Shown here: positions 14,366-22,118 of the stretch, piece by piece
Layout: every line of letters starts with the position of its first letter
Numbering within the stretch: the first letter of the stretch is position 1
Translations under genes and position numbers: made by a program
NCBI RefSeq assembly: GCF_022163125.1
Contig: NZ_CP091881.1
Coordinates: 1-64,000 of the forward strand
Direction: 5' to 3'
DNA from: Paenibacillus sp. HWE-109
GTDB taxonomy: Bacteria > Bacillota > Bacilli > Paenibacillales > NBRC-103111
Length of the DNA stretch: 64,000 nucleotides
The notes under the pieces: generated by a model
Seen by the model: the letters and a program-made list of their open reading frames with translations, nothing else
The model's database searches: none
What the model was told of the DNA's origin: nothing

Positions 14366-16192
14366 ATGGACACGAAACAATGGATGTCGGTAACGCTTTT
14401 TATCGCAACAGCTCTGATGCTGTTCATCTCCTTCCTGTCTTATCGGAAACGTCATCTGCCTGTTGCCAAAACGATGATTTTTATTATGCTGGCAGCGGCT
14501 TGCTATGCGTTTGGTTATGCTTTTGAAGTGTTGAGCGGAAACCTGAAAGAAGTGAAGTTGTCTCTTCAAATCGAATATTTGGGCATTCCATTCGTGACCA
14601 CGCTTTGGCTTTTTCAAGTCATTCAGTTTACGGGGACTGCCTCACGTTACCGCAAGCAGCTCGCAATTGCGCTATTCCTTATTCCCATAACCGTCTTTGT
14701 CCTGCATGCAACGAATGAATGGCATCATCTCATCTATAAGCGCTATGTGTTGAATGTGGAATCTTCGATTCCTTTGTATACGACAGTCAAAGGGCCTTGG
14801 TATGAAGTGCATACCATCTATAATTATTCTGCTTTACTGTATGGGATACTGCTGTTTATTCCTATGTATTGGAAAGCTTTGCCGATTGTGCGCAAACAGA
14901 TTTTGGTTCTTCTTTTGGGCGCGATTGCCCCGATGTTGTTCAATATGTTCTTCTGGTTCGGGGTGACCGTCGATTTGACGCCGTTCGGCTTTGCTGTTTC
15001 GGGAGTTGCTTATGTGTGGGGAATTCTTCGGTTTAATTTGCTCCGCTTAACACCGCTTGCTTATGCCAAAGTGTTCGAAACGATCCGTGACGGCGTCATC
15101 TTGTTCGATTATGAGGATCAAATCATCAGTTACAATAGAGCAGCGGAAAAAGTTTTTCCCGAGCTCGGCTTGACGAAACGCTATCCTGCCGATATGGCGA
15201 TGGTTCTGTCAGCCAGCCCGGTTCTGATCCAACATATTCGTGCCGCTAGCGACGGGGACGACCGTTTCCCATTTCACCGAATGTACGCAAACCGAACCCG
15301 GCATTACAGTTGTAGTTTGTCGCTCATTTACGAATCCAGTACAGTCTTAATCGGTAAGATATTAATGTTTAACGATATTACGCAGATGAAGGAAAGCGAG
15401 GACCGGCTCAGGGAGAACGCCAGGCAGTTATCCGACCTGAACGCTTTCAAGGACAAGTTGTTTACCGTCGTGGCGCATGATATTCGCGATCCGATCGCTC
15501 TGCTCGTCAGCTTGACTGAGCTGCTTGGCGACGAACTCACAGCGTCAGACTTTGAGCATGCCGAGTTAGTGCGGGAGCTGAAAGGGCAAGTGCAGAGTAC
15601 ATTCCATCTAGTCGAAAATTTGCTGGACTGGTATCGCAGCCAGGAAGGGAAAGTCGTGTTTCGTCCGCTAGGCTGGAATTTGCAGCAAGTCGTGAGACAA
15701 GCCTTGTTGCTTGCCGGTACGAAAGCGGGTATGAAACAAATTCGACTGACAGAGCATATAGACGAGAAGTTCGGAGTTAGAGCAGATAAAGAGATGCTGG
15801 ATCTGATTCTGCGGAATCTGCTTTCCAACGCGATTAAGTTTACTGGCATCGGTGGCAAGATTGAGATCGAAGCCAGGTTGGAAGGTAAAATGGTTATCGT
15901 GTCCGTAAGCGACAATGGCGTGGGGATCGATGAACAGACCATGGAATTGCTGCTTAAGGAGGAACCGTTCCTAAAGGTTATGGTGAATGGGGGAGACTCG
16001 GGGGACACAAGGTTCGGACTGGCTCTGACGCGGGAATTCGTCCGCATCCACGGCGGCAGCCTCTGGTTCAAGAGCCAGCCAGGCATCGGCACGACCTTCT
16101 CATTCAGCTTGCCTGCAACGGCAGGCAGGATGGATGCATTCGACGATGGAGGATTGGAGGAAGACGGATATGAAAGTGATTATGGTGGATGA
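14366..16192 (+). CDS. Histidine kinase with 7TM N-terminus and PAS-like domain
   Basis: The protein has 608 residues. Residues 1-225 form seven hydrophobic helices of the HisK_N 7TM sensor type. Residues 230-340 are PAS-like (VFETIRDGVILFDYEDQIISY). A HisKA domain has H371 in AHDIRDPIALL, and a HATPase domain has an N-box (RNLLSNAIKFTG) and DNGVGIDEQ. Start ATG 14366 follows GAGGAGATGAGG. The downstream response regulator overlaps it by 23 nt, so the pair is translationally coupled. The signal is unknown. It diverges from the germination operon. Confidence 0.92.
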   Translation: MDTKQWMSVTLFIATALMLFISFLSYRKRHLPVAKTMIFIMLAAACYAFGYAFEVLSGNLKEVKLSLQIEYLGIPFVTTLWLFQVIQFTGTASRYRKQLAIALFLIPITVFVLHATNEWHHLIYKRYVLNVESSIPLYTTVKGPWYEVHTIYNYSALLYGILLFIPMYWKALPIVRKQILVLLLGAIAPMLFNMFFWFGVTVDLTPFGFAVSGVAYVWGILRFNLLRLTPLAYAKVFETIRDGVILFDYEDQIISYNRAAEKVFPELGLTKRYPADMAMVLSASPVLIQHIRAASDGDDRFPFHRMYANRTRHYSCSLSLIYESSTVLIGKILMFNDITQMKESEDRLRENARQLSDLNAFKDKLFTVVAHDIRDPIALLVSLTELLGDELTASDFEHAELVRELKGQVQSTFHLVENLLDWYRSQEGKVVFRPLGWNLQQVVRQALLLAGTKAGMKQIRLTEHIDEKFGVRADKEMLDLILRNLLSNAIKFTGIGGKIEIEARLEGKMVIVSVSDNGVGIDEQTMELLLKEEPFLKVMVNGGDSGDTRFGLALTREFVRIHGGSLWFKSQPGIGTTFSFSLPATAGRMDAFDDGGLEEDGYESDYGG

Positions 16193-17318
16193 CGAGCCGA
16201 CAATGCATTTGATACTGCGCAAAATGCTAGCCAAGCTGCCGGATGTGCACGTAGCGGCTGCGTTCACGAACACGAAGTCCGCAGCCTCCTTTCTGAGCGA
16301 GAATGCGGATATCAACCTTGCATTCGTAGACATTTCTATGCCGGGGGGGAATGGCATGGAGTTTGCCGCGGAGATCGAGCTTGCGGAATCTCATGTGCAA
16401 ATCATCTTCATCACCTCGCATAAGGAGTATGCCTTGAAAGCTTACGAACTGTCCGTACTGGATTATTTGGTCAAGCCTGTAACCCAAGAGCGGCTGGAGC
16501 GGGCCGTCAATCGTGCGCGGCTGAACCAGAGAAGCGTTCTCTCTCCGTTACTTTCAACTGCCGCACCGATGAATCCGGGAAAGGTCGTTCTTAAGATGCT
16601 GGGGGACGTCGTCGTGAGCAATGAAGCGGTCCGCGTGAAATGGATCTCGCGGAAGTGCGCGGAGCTGTTCGCGTATTTGCAGCTGAACCATGGCAAACGG
16701 ATTCCCCGCTCGAGACTGGTTACGGATATTTTCGGAGGAATGCATCAATCGAAGGCAGAGAGCTATCTGAATACGACGGTCTATCAATTGCGCAAGTCCC
16801 TGGAACTAATTGGCTTGCGCGAGGTCGTACGATCAGAGAACGATGGCTATGCGTTGGAATTAAAGGATCCTATGATCGATTATATAGAGTTTGAGAAGCA
16901 AGTGGAGGAACTACAGGTCATTGATATAGGCAATATAGAGAGAGCGCTGCAAATTGAACGTCTGTATACGGGCGAGTTGTTTGGGGATAAGGCATATGTG
17001 TGGGCGATTCATGAAACGGAGCATTATGTAGAATTGTACGCATCATTCGTCAAGCGGTTAGCCGCTGTGCTAATTTCATTAAAGGATACGGCCTCGGCGT
17101 CGAGGTTGCTCCTCAAGCTCAACGAGCGCAATCCGTTGGACGAATCCGTTATTCACCTCCTAATGAGGATCCGGGAAATGACCGGAGACAAAAAAGGACT
17201 GACGGCTCTATACACGGATTATGTTCGACTGCTCAGCCGAGAGCTTGGCATCCGCCCATCCGAGGATTTGATTCATCTCTATGATCGGTTGGTAAGCCGA
17301 TTCTCAGATAGAAAATGA
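16170..17318 (+). CDS. Response regulator with SARP-type output and BTAD domain
   Basis: From ATG 16170 (GGAGGAAG site) the protein has 382 residues. Residues 1-120 are a receiver with acidic D8-D9 and phospho-acceptor D54 (FVDISMPGG), and K in LVKPVT. Residues 145-235 are a winged-helix domain. Residues 240-380 are a bacterial transcriptional activator (TPR-like) domain ending GIRPSEDLIHLYDRL. This receiver plus SARP layout is found in Bacillota as the partner of 7TM kinases such as the one overlapping it here. Target genes are not evident. Confidence 0.92.
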   Translation: MKVIMVDDEPTMHLILRKMLAKLPDVHVAAAFTNTKSAASFLSENADINLAFVDISMPGGNGMEFAAEIELAESHVQIIFITSHKEYALKAYELSVLDYLVKPVTQERLERAVNRARLNQRSVLSPLLSTAAPMNPGKVVLKMLGDVVVSNEAVRVKWISRKCAELFAYLQLNHGKRIPRSRLVTDIFGGMHQSKAESYLNTTVYQLRKSLELIGLREVVRSENDGYALELKDPMIDYIEFEKQVEELQVIDIGNIERALQIERLYTGELFGDKAYVWAIHETEHYVELYASFVKRLAAVLISLKDTASASRLLLKLNERNPLDESVIHLLMRIREMTGDKKGLTALYTDYVRLLSRELGIRPSEDLIHLYDRLVSRFSDRK

Positions 17319-17343
17319 CCGCAGGCATAGCTTGCGGTTTTTT
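17318..17343 (+). terminator. Terminator after the two-component pair
   Basis: ACCGCA pairs with TTGCGGT, followed by a run of Ts. It overlaps the last base of the regulator stop codon. Confidence 0.8.
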
Positions 17344-17350
17344 GGTCTCG

Positions 17351-17617
17351 CAGTGTGAAAAGGAACTACGATCCGCTAATTGGCGGGAATCGGTGTAAAA
17401 GCAGCATGAAAGGGAACTGAGGTACGTTATTTTAGTGGAAGATGCTGATTACGACGGGCAATCGGTGATATAGCGGATCGTAGTTCCCTTTGGAGTGGAA
17501 TATGGCGGTTTTCAGCCATATAGCGGATTCTAGTTCCCTTTGGGCATTGCGATGACACAGAGCGCAGTGTGAAAGGAACTACGATCCGCTAATTGATAGG
17601 AACCGGGGTAAAAGCAG
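17351..17617. repeat. Dispersed palindromic repeat, one full and one partial unit
   Basis: The unit (17351-17543) starts GTGTGAAAAGGAACTACG, has GGAACTACGATCCGCTA matched later by TAGCGGATCGTAGTTCC, and ends TAGTTCCCTTTGG. A second, partial unit (17544-17617) begins GCGATGACACAG and repeats the left part. A close copy lies at 36629-36846. The region between the regulator and ligase genes holds only this. Confidence 0.85.
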
Positions 17618-17691
17618 GGCGTTCTTTTCCCTTCAAGTTCCTATAGGCAGATGAATGGCATTGAAGTATCATTTACTTAGGGTGATAGCCG

Positions 17692-18537
17692 ATGTTCATT
17701 TCTCCTATGTTGCTGCAAGAAGCGAAGGATAACAAAGCTTTTCGCAGTAAAAACTATATTGCGGAACTTAAATTAGATGGTATGCGGTGTATTGTTTCCA
17801 ATATGGATCGACTGTATGTGTATACGAAGCAAAGTGACTTGATTACCCACAAATTTCCAGAGTTACATAATTGTCCTTTACCAGAGGGAACCGTGCTCGA
17901 CGGGGAATTGGTTGTTTTGGATGATCAAGGCAGATCGGATTATGAAGCCATGACAGCGAGATTTTACGCTAGAAAAAATAAAACGCCAGTGATATTCTAT
18001 GCTTTTGACATCTTGAGATACAAAGGAATTGACGTGACCGCCCTTCCCTTGCTCAAGCGCAAAGAACTGCTCGATCAGGCATTCGTTGAAAATGAGAGCT
18101 ATCGGAAGGTTAGTGTGCATGAGGGGAACGCCGTTGATTATTTTGAACAGATCCGACGTGAAGGGCTGGAAGGCATCGTGATGAAGTCCAGGAAGGACAA
18201 TTCCCGATATCAGACTCGCAAGCGTTCCAAACAGTGGCAAAAAGTGATTAACTGGACTTACGCCGATGTCTATATTTCAGGTTACAGGAAAAATGAATTT
18301 GCTTTGCTGGCTTCTATCGATTCAGCGAATGGGTCCAAAATTCCGGCCGGCGTGATTGAGATGGGGGTCACCGCGCTTCACAAAGAAACGCTAGAGCGGG
18401 TGAAACATCGCCTGGTGTTCAAAGAGGATCAGAATTTCGCTTATATGGAACCGCTGCTCATGGCGAGGATCAAGACTAGAAACTGGACGAAAAGCGGAAA
18501 GCTGCGTTCGCCAGTGTTTATGGAATTTGTTGTTTGA
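17692..18537 (+). CDS. ATP-dependent DNA ligase
   Basis: The protein has 281 residues. The adenylation motif ELKLDGMRC gives nucleophile K27 (KxDGxR-like). Further nucleotidyltransferase motifs are DGELVVLD, FYAFDIL, EGIVMK and QWQKVINW, and the C-terminal part is an OB fold. It is short and lacks polymerase or nuclease domains, so it resembles stand-alone ligases of Bacillus/Paenibacillus linked to LigD-type repair rather than replication. It is a monocistronic unit with its own terminator. The start is ATG 17692. Confidence 0.92.
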   Translation: MFISPMLLQEAKDNKAFRSKNYIAELKLDGMRCIVSNMDRLYVYTKQSDLITHKFPELHNCPLPEGTVLDGELVVLDDQGRSDYEAMTARFYARKNKTPVIFYAFDILRYKGIDVTALPLLKRKELLDQAFVENESYRKVSVHEGNAVDYFEQIRREGLEGIVMKSRKDNSRYQTRKRSKQWQKVINWTYADVYISGYRKNEFALLASIDSANGSKIPAGVIEMGVTALHKETLERVKHRLVFKEDQNFAYMEPLLMARIKTRNWTKSGKLRSPVFMEFVV

Positions 18538-18540
18538 AAA

Positions 18541-18580
18541 AAAGACTGGATCTCCTTGGATAAGGTGGATTCAGTCTTTT
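18541..18580. terminator. Terminator between ligase and spore protein genes
   Basis: AAAGACTG (18541-18548) and CAGTCTTTT (18572-18580) form a stem with A and T runs on either side, so it may serve both converging genes. Confidence 0.75.
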
Positions 18581-18613
18581 CGTTATCATGTATCGTCTAA
18601 TGTAGATTTGGAA

Positions 18614-18835
18614 TTAGCGTCTTATTCCGCCGGAGAGCTGTTGTTCCGCAATCTGAACCAGTCTTCTCGTAATATGGCCGCCGATTGCTCCGGTGTCCCG
18701 AGTCGCCATGTTGCCATAGTAGCCGTCCTGCGGAATTTGGATACCTAATTCTTGCGCAACTTCATACTTCATTTGATCAAGAGCGGCTCTTGCTTGTTGC
18801 ACCACTAAGGTATTGCTGCTTCTATTTCTTGCCAC
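18614..18835 (-). CDS. Small acid-soluble spore protein, alpha/beta type
   Basis: The protein has 73 residues with both family signatures: the germination-protease region YEVAQELGI and the C-terminal DNA-binding region ATRDTGAIGGHITRRLVQ. It coats and protects spore DNA. It starts with GTG behind AAAGGAGTGATT. It is strong evidence for an endospore former. Expression is presumably SigG-dependent; no promoter was assigned. Confidence 0.96.
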   Translation of the reverse strand: MARNRSSNTLVVQQARAALDQMKYEVAQELGIQIPQDGYYGNMATRDTGAIGGHITRRLVQIAEQQLSGGIRR

Positions 18836-18891
18836 TGGGAATCACTCCTTTATTAGGTTAGGAGTATTTTGTGGATTATTTGGATTTTTAT

Positions 18892-19053
18892 TCATTCATC
18901 GTCCAAAGATTTCAAGATCAAAGCCAAATCTATATGAATATGTTGACAGGACAAGTGTATGTCGAATAGTTCTTCCCAACCTTTATCGATCTCGGCAATC
19001 ATCTGGTCAATATCGCCGCTAGTGATCTTTCTTTCCTCTGTATGAGCTAGCAT
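18892..19053 (-). CDS. Small protein of unknown function (53 residues)
   Basis: ATG 19053 lies behind GAGGAGG at good spacing on the minus strand, 83 bp downstream of the sensor kinase gene. The protein reads MLAHTEERKITSGDIDQMIA and continues with KGWEELFDIHLSC and a C-terminal LILKSLDDE. It is acidic, predicted helical, and has no membrane segment. Length and position next to a sporulation-like kinase recall Spo0E-type phosphatases, but the SQELD signature is not present, so that is only a suggestion. Confidence 0.55.
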   Translation of the reverse strand: MLAHTEERKITSGDIDQMIAEIDKGWEELFDIHLSCQHIHIDLALILKSLDDE

Positions 19054-19136
19054 GGGAGTCCTCCTCAATCATGAATCCTATATTTCTTTCCTATAGAATT
19101 CGCTTTTGGATCCTGGTATGAGGGTGTGGGCAGCAA

Positions 19137-21038
19137 TTATGAACTTTTTTTGCGAATAGAGGGAAAGCGGATCATCACTTCTGTACCGACATTTTTTTGA
19201 CTGCTGAAGCGGATCGTGCCTTTCATAGCTTCAATGATTCGGAAGGTGACCATGAGACCTAGCCCAGTTCCTTTTACTTTCGTTGTAAAATAGGGCTCCC
19301 CCAGCTTAGATAATTGAGCAGGTTCAATTCCGCTCCCATTATCTTTAATGAGGATAATAACCTCATCCTGCTCTTCATAGGCCTTGATATGAATCTGTCC
19401 ATCCTTTTGAAAAGCTTCAATGCTATTTTTGATGATATTAATCAACGCTTGCTTTAATTTGGGAGAATTCCCCTGCATGAATAAATCACGGGGGATATGA
19501 AGATACACGTTGCCGCCGTGTGAAGTGGCTAAGGGAACGATGATGCCTTCAATTTGTTTCAATTCTTTGGATATATTAAGTTCGGTAAACTCCTCTTCCT
19601 GCGGTTTGGCAAAAGTTAAAAAATCAGTAATGATATCGGAAGCTCGATCCAACTCCCCGATAGCGATGCTAATATGGCTTTTGTTCTTCTCATTCGAGCT
19701 TTCTGCGACCAACTGTAAAAAGCCGCGGGTAACTTGAAGCGGATTTCTTACTTCATGAGCGACAGAGGCGGTAAGCGAGCTTATCATTTCCATTTTTTCT
19801 GACACCTGTACATGTTGGTTATAAAATTCAAGTTCTTTGGAGTAATTCATCAGCAAATCTTGAGAGGCTGCTAGTCTTCTTCCCAATATGACGATTAGTG
19901 TGCTGTTGAATCCGAGAATTCCCCATTTCCATAAAAAGAGCTGATGCGTCTGCGAACTGAGATAGTACCAAGTAAGATCGATCGTTGCTAACAAGGCGAA
20001 CAGGGCAAAACCAATTGAAAATATGACGGCATCTTTATTTCCTCTTTTCGCAAAGAGCACTGAAAGAGTGATCAATAAGACAAATTGTATAATCATGATG
20101 AAGCCTAAGACGGTTGATGTCATAAAGTAATAAGCATTATTATACTTATAATCACTTAATCGATTAATAATCATGAACAGCAGATAAAAAACGGAATAAA
20201 TAATTTGGAATTTCCGAAAACTTCGAAAGCGATGAAGTTGACCATTTTCGAAAACTTTTTCGAAGTAGTAACTTAGCGTAGGTAGGAATACAGCCAGAGC
20301 AATGTCGAACATATCGGAAAAAATAGCTCCGAATTGGGCAAAATAAATATAAGTCAGCGGTGTATTCGTAATAAAAATAACGCCCATGGTAATAAAAATA
20401 AGACTTAGCGAAATCCAGCTTGCGATTTGAATTCGCTTCAAATAAATGGCGCAAATGAACATAATGAAAGCAATAAAAATAAACGAACAGCCTATAATGA
20501 CACTGACTAAGTCCTGCTTCAGAAATTGCCGCATTAACTGAGCATGATTGCCAAGTTGAATGTCAGAGTTGATGCCCAGGCGATCAAGCGTAGTTTCCAG
20601 TTTGAGATAAATACTCTTCCCGGCATCTTCTTTGTTAACAGGGATTAATATACGTTGTACATCATAAGGAAATTCGTAATTTACCTCTTGTACAAGTTCC
20701 TTGCCTAAATAAACCATCATATGTTGAGCGTATATTTCGTTTATTAGAATACTGTATTGACCGGGTAATTGGGAAGGTAAGTCCACTTTGGCCCAAGCGG
20801 TTGAGATCTCTTTGGGTTTCTGAGGAAACGCGCGATAGTCTGGGATACGGAGCCAGTCGGAATGATTCGTCTTCAATATGCTATCAATGGAATTTGGTTC
20901 ATTCCCCCATATCAAGTTCCATTCGGTGATAATTTCTTTCTCACCCTGACTTTGAGCCTGCAGCTGGGATGAACTGAAACCGAATCCAATGATTATCATA
21001 AGCACTGCGATCCAAAGCGTTCTATGTATGAATGTCAT
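19137..21038 (-). CDS. Sensor histidine kinase with 7TMR-DISM sensor region
   Basis: The protein has 633 residues. A signal peptide (to about residue 30) precedes an extracellular beta-sandwich-like region to ~170, resembling 7TMR-DISM extracellular domains. Seven or so membrane helices span ~180-400. The kinase core has H428 in VAHEVRNPLQVTRGFLQL, the form found in sporulation kinases, then an N-box (NIIKNSIEAF), DNGSGIEP and GTGLGLMV. There is no adjacent response regulator, so it may feed a phosphorelay such as Spo0F. That is inference from the H-box type. Confidence 0.88.
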   Translation of the reverse strand: MTFIHRTLWIAVLMIIIGFGFSSSQLQAQSQGEKEIITEWNLIWGNEPNSIDSILKTNHSDWLRIPDYRAFPQKPKEISTAWAKVDLPSQLPGQYSILINEIYAQHMMVYLGKELVQEVNYEFPYDVQRILIPVNKEDAGKSIYLKLETTLDRLGINSDIQLGNHAQLMRQFLKQDLVSVIIGCSFIFIAFIMFICAIYLKRIQIASWISLSLIFITMGVIFITNTPLTYIYFAQFGAIFSDMFDIALAVFLPTLSYYFEKVFENGQLHRFRSFRKFQIIYSVFYLLFMIINRLSDYKYNNAYYFMTSTVLGFIMIIQFVLLITLSVLFAKRGNKDAVIFSIGFALFALLATIDLTWYYLSSQTHQLFLWKWGILGFNSTLIVILGRRLAASQDLLMNYSKELEFYNQHVQVSEKMEMISSLTASVAHEVRNPLQVTRGFLQLVAESSNEKNKSHISIAIGELDRASDIITDFLTFAKPQEEEFTELNISKELKQIEGIIVPLATSHGGNVYLHIPRDLFMQGNSPKLKQALINIIKNSIEAFQKDGQIHIKAYEEQDEVIILIKDNGSGIEPAQLSKLGEPYFTTKVKGTGLGLMVTFRIIEAMKGTIRFSSQKNVGTEVMIRFPSIRKKSS

Positions 21039-21168
21039 GAAACGGAAATCACCCCTCCCAGTAATATTAATCCTCTAATTTCTACAAAATTCGACGTATT
21101 CCTGCTTTGTGAACCTTTCCTTTTTTTGAATATTTTTGAGAATGTTCTACAATCGTGACAAATCTTAA

Positions 21169-21196
21169 TTGACTCTAAGCTACATCGTTATATAAT
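21169..21196 (+). promoter_or_regulatory. SigA-type promoter of the CBS-domain gene
   Basis: TTGACT (21169-21174), 16 bp, then TATAAT (21191-21196). Transcription would begin near 21203-21207. Confidence 0.65.
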
Positions 21197-21206
21197 GCAA
21201 GTGTGA

Positions 21207-21719
21207 ATGTCATTTTTTACAATCTGCTTGGCTGAAAGACATTTTAGCGGGGGGGAAACCGTCATCAAAGCAAAAGACATTATGGTTCGTCAAGTTTACA
21301 AAGTGAAGGAATCCGATCCTGTGCGTGTCGTGATTGAGAAATTCATTGAACACAGAATCAGCGGATTACCTGTCGTTAATGACCGCAATGAAGTAGTCGC
21401 TTATATCAGCGATGGCGATATTATGCGTTACATCGGTAAGCACGATGATCATGTTTTCGCTTCCTATTATTACACAGCCGTGTTCAAAGGTGATAATGAA
21501 GAATTCCATGAAAGAGTTCACAGTCTGCTTCCTTTAAATGTTATGAAAATGGCCAGGAAAAAGGTCATTGCTGTTGACGCGGAAGAGGACATTGAGCAAA
21601 TTGCGGCTATTCTGGGTAAAAAAAGAATAAAAAAACTGCCCGTCCTGCGCAGAGGCGTTCTAGTCGGCATCATCAGTCGAGGCGATGTAATCAGGCACTC
21701 TTTTCAGTTCATTTTATAA
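21207..21719 (+). CDS. CBS-domain pair protein
   Basis: Two CBS domains (IKAKDIMVRQVYKVKESDPV to ~75, and MKMARKKVIAVDAEEDIEQI to the end) form a Bateman module that usually binds adenine nucleotides. There is no fused enzyme. The start is puzzling. ATG 21207 coincides with the predicted transcription start, so it would be leaderless. A strong GGGGGG site at 21249-21255 points to GTC/ATC at 21261-21264, which would give the usual IKAKDIM start but is not a standard start codon. ATG 21282 is the next choice but is too far away. Confidence 0.85.
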   Translation: MSFFTICLAERHFSGGETVIKAKDIMVRQVYKVKESDPVRVVIEKFIEHRISGLPVVNDRNEVVAYISDGDIMRYIGKHDDHVFASYYYTAVFKGDNEEFHERVHSLLPLNVMKMARKKVIAVDAEEDIEQIAAILGKKRIKKLPVLRRGVLVGIISRGDVIRHSFQFIL

Positions 21720-21720
21720 C

Positions 21721-21748
21721 GGGGAACTACAGGGCCTGAAGTTCCCTT
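21721..21748 (+). terminator. Hairpin after the CBS-domain gene
   Basis: GGGGAACT and AGTTCCCT form a stem around ACAGGGCCTGA. Only a short T-tract follows. Confidence 0.5.
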
Positions 21749-22118
21749 AATGGAATTTTGTCGCTTGTAAGGTGCTCATCTCATAAGGCGGAAACGCAAA
21801 GCTCGCTTCGCCTCAGGCGGGGCTTTCGATCAGTTCGGTATAGTCTTGAAGAATGAAGAGATATGTCCATCCTAAGGTTGCCCAGCGGGCAGCCTTTTTG
21901 GTTTAAGCATTTTGGGGATAAGTGGGCTTAATTAAGGTTTTTCGAAGAAAGTTGATCTTTCAGCGGCATTTGCTAATTTACGGGCAAGTGGGCGTTTTTT
22001 ATGATGAACAGGAAGAAGGGAGGGAAGAGTCGTGTGCAGGAATGCAGCGGAGAAATCGTTTTGTCAGGAGGTATAGGAACAATCGTATCCATCCATGAAA
22101 AGGAGCTGATTCATTAGA
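21749..22118. other. Non-coding stretch before the lyase gene
   Basis: No credible gene is seen. A hairpin at about 21798-21828 (AAAGC..CGCC tca GGCG..GCTTT) and a clear terminator at 21874-21899 (GGTTGCCC agc GGGCAGCC TTTTT) are present. The string ACGCAAAGC recalls c-di-GMP-I riboswitches, but the other conserved parts are absent. The terminator could belong to an unrecognised leader RNA of the lyase gene. Confidence 0.4.

Noticed and set aside
21790..21830. ACGCAAAGC string suggesting a c-di-GMP-I riboswitch upstream of the lyase gene
   Set aside because: The paired GGCAAACC-type segment and the GGTAGC/tetraloop-receptor parts are missing, and the surrounding bases fold as a simple hairpin.
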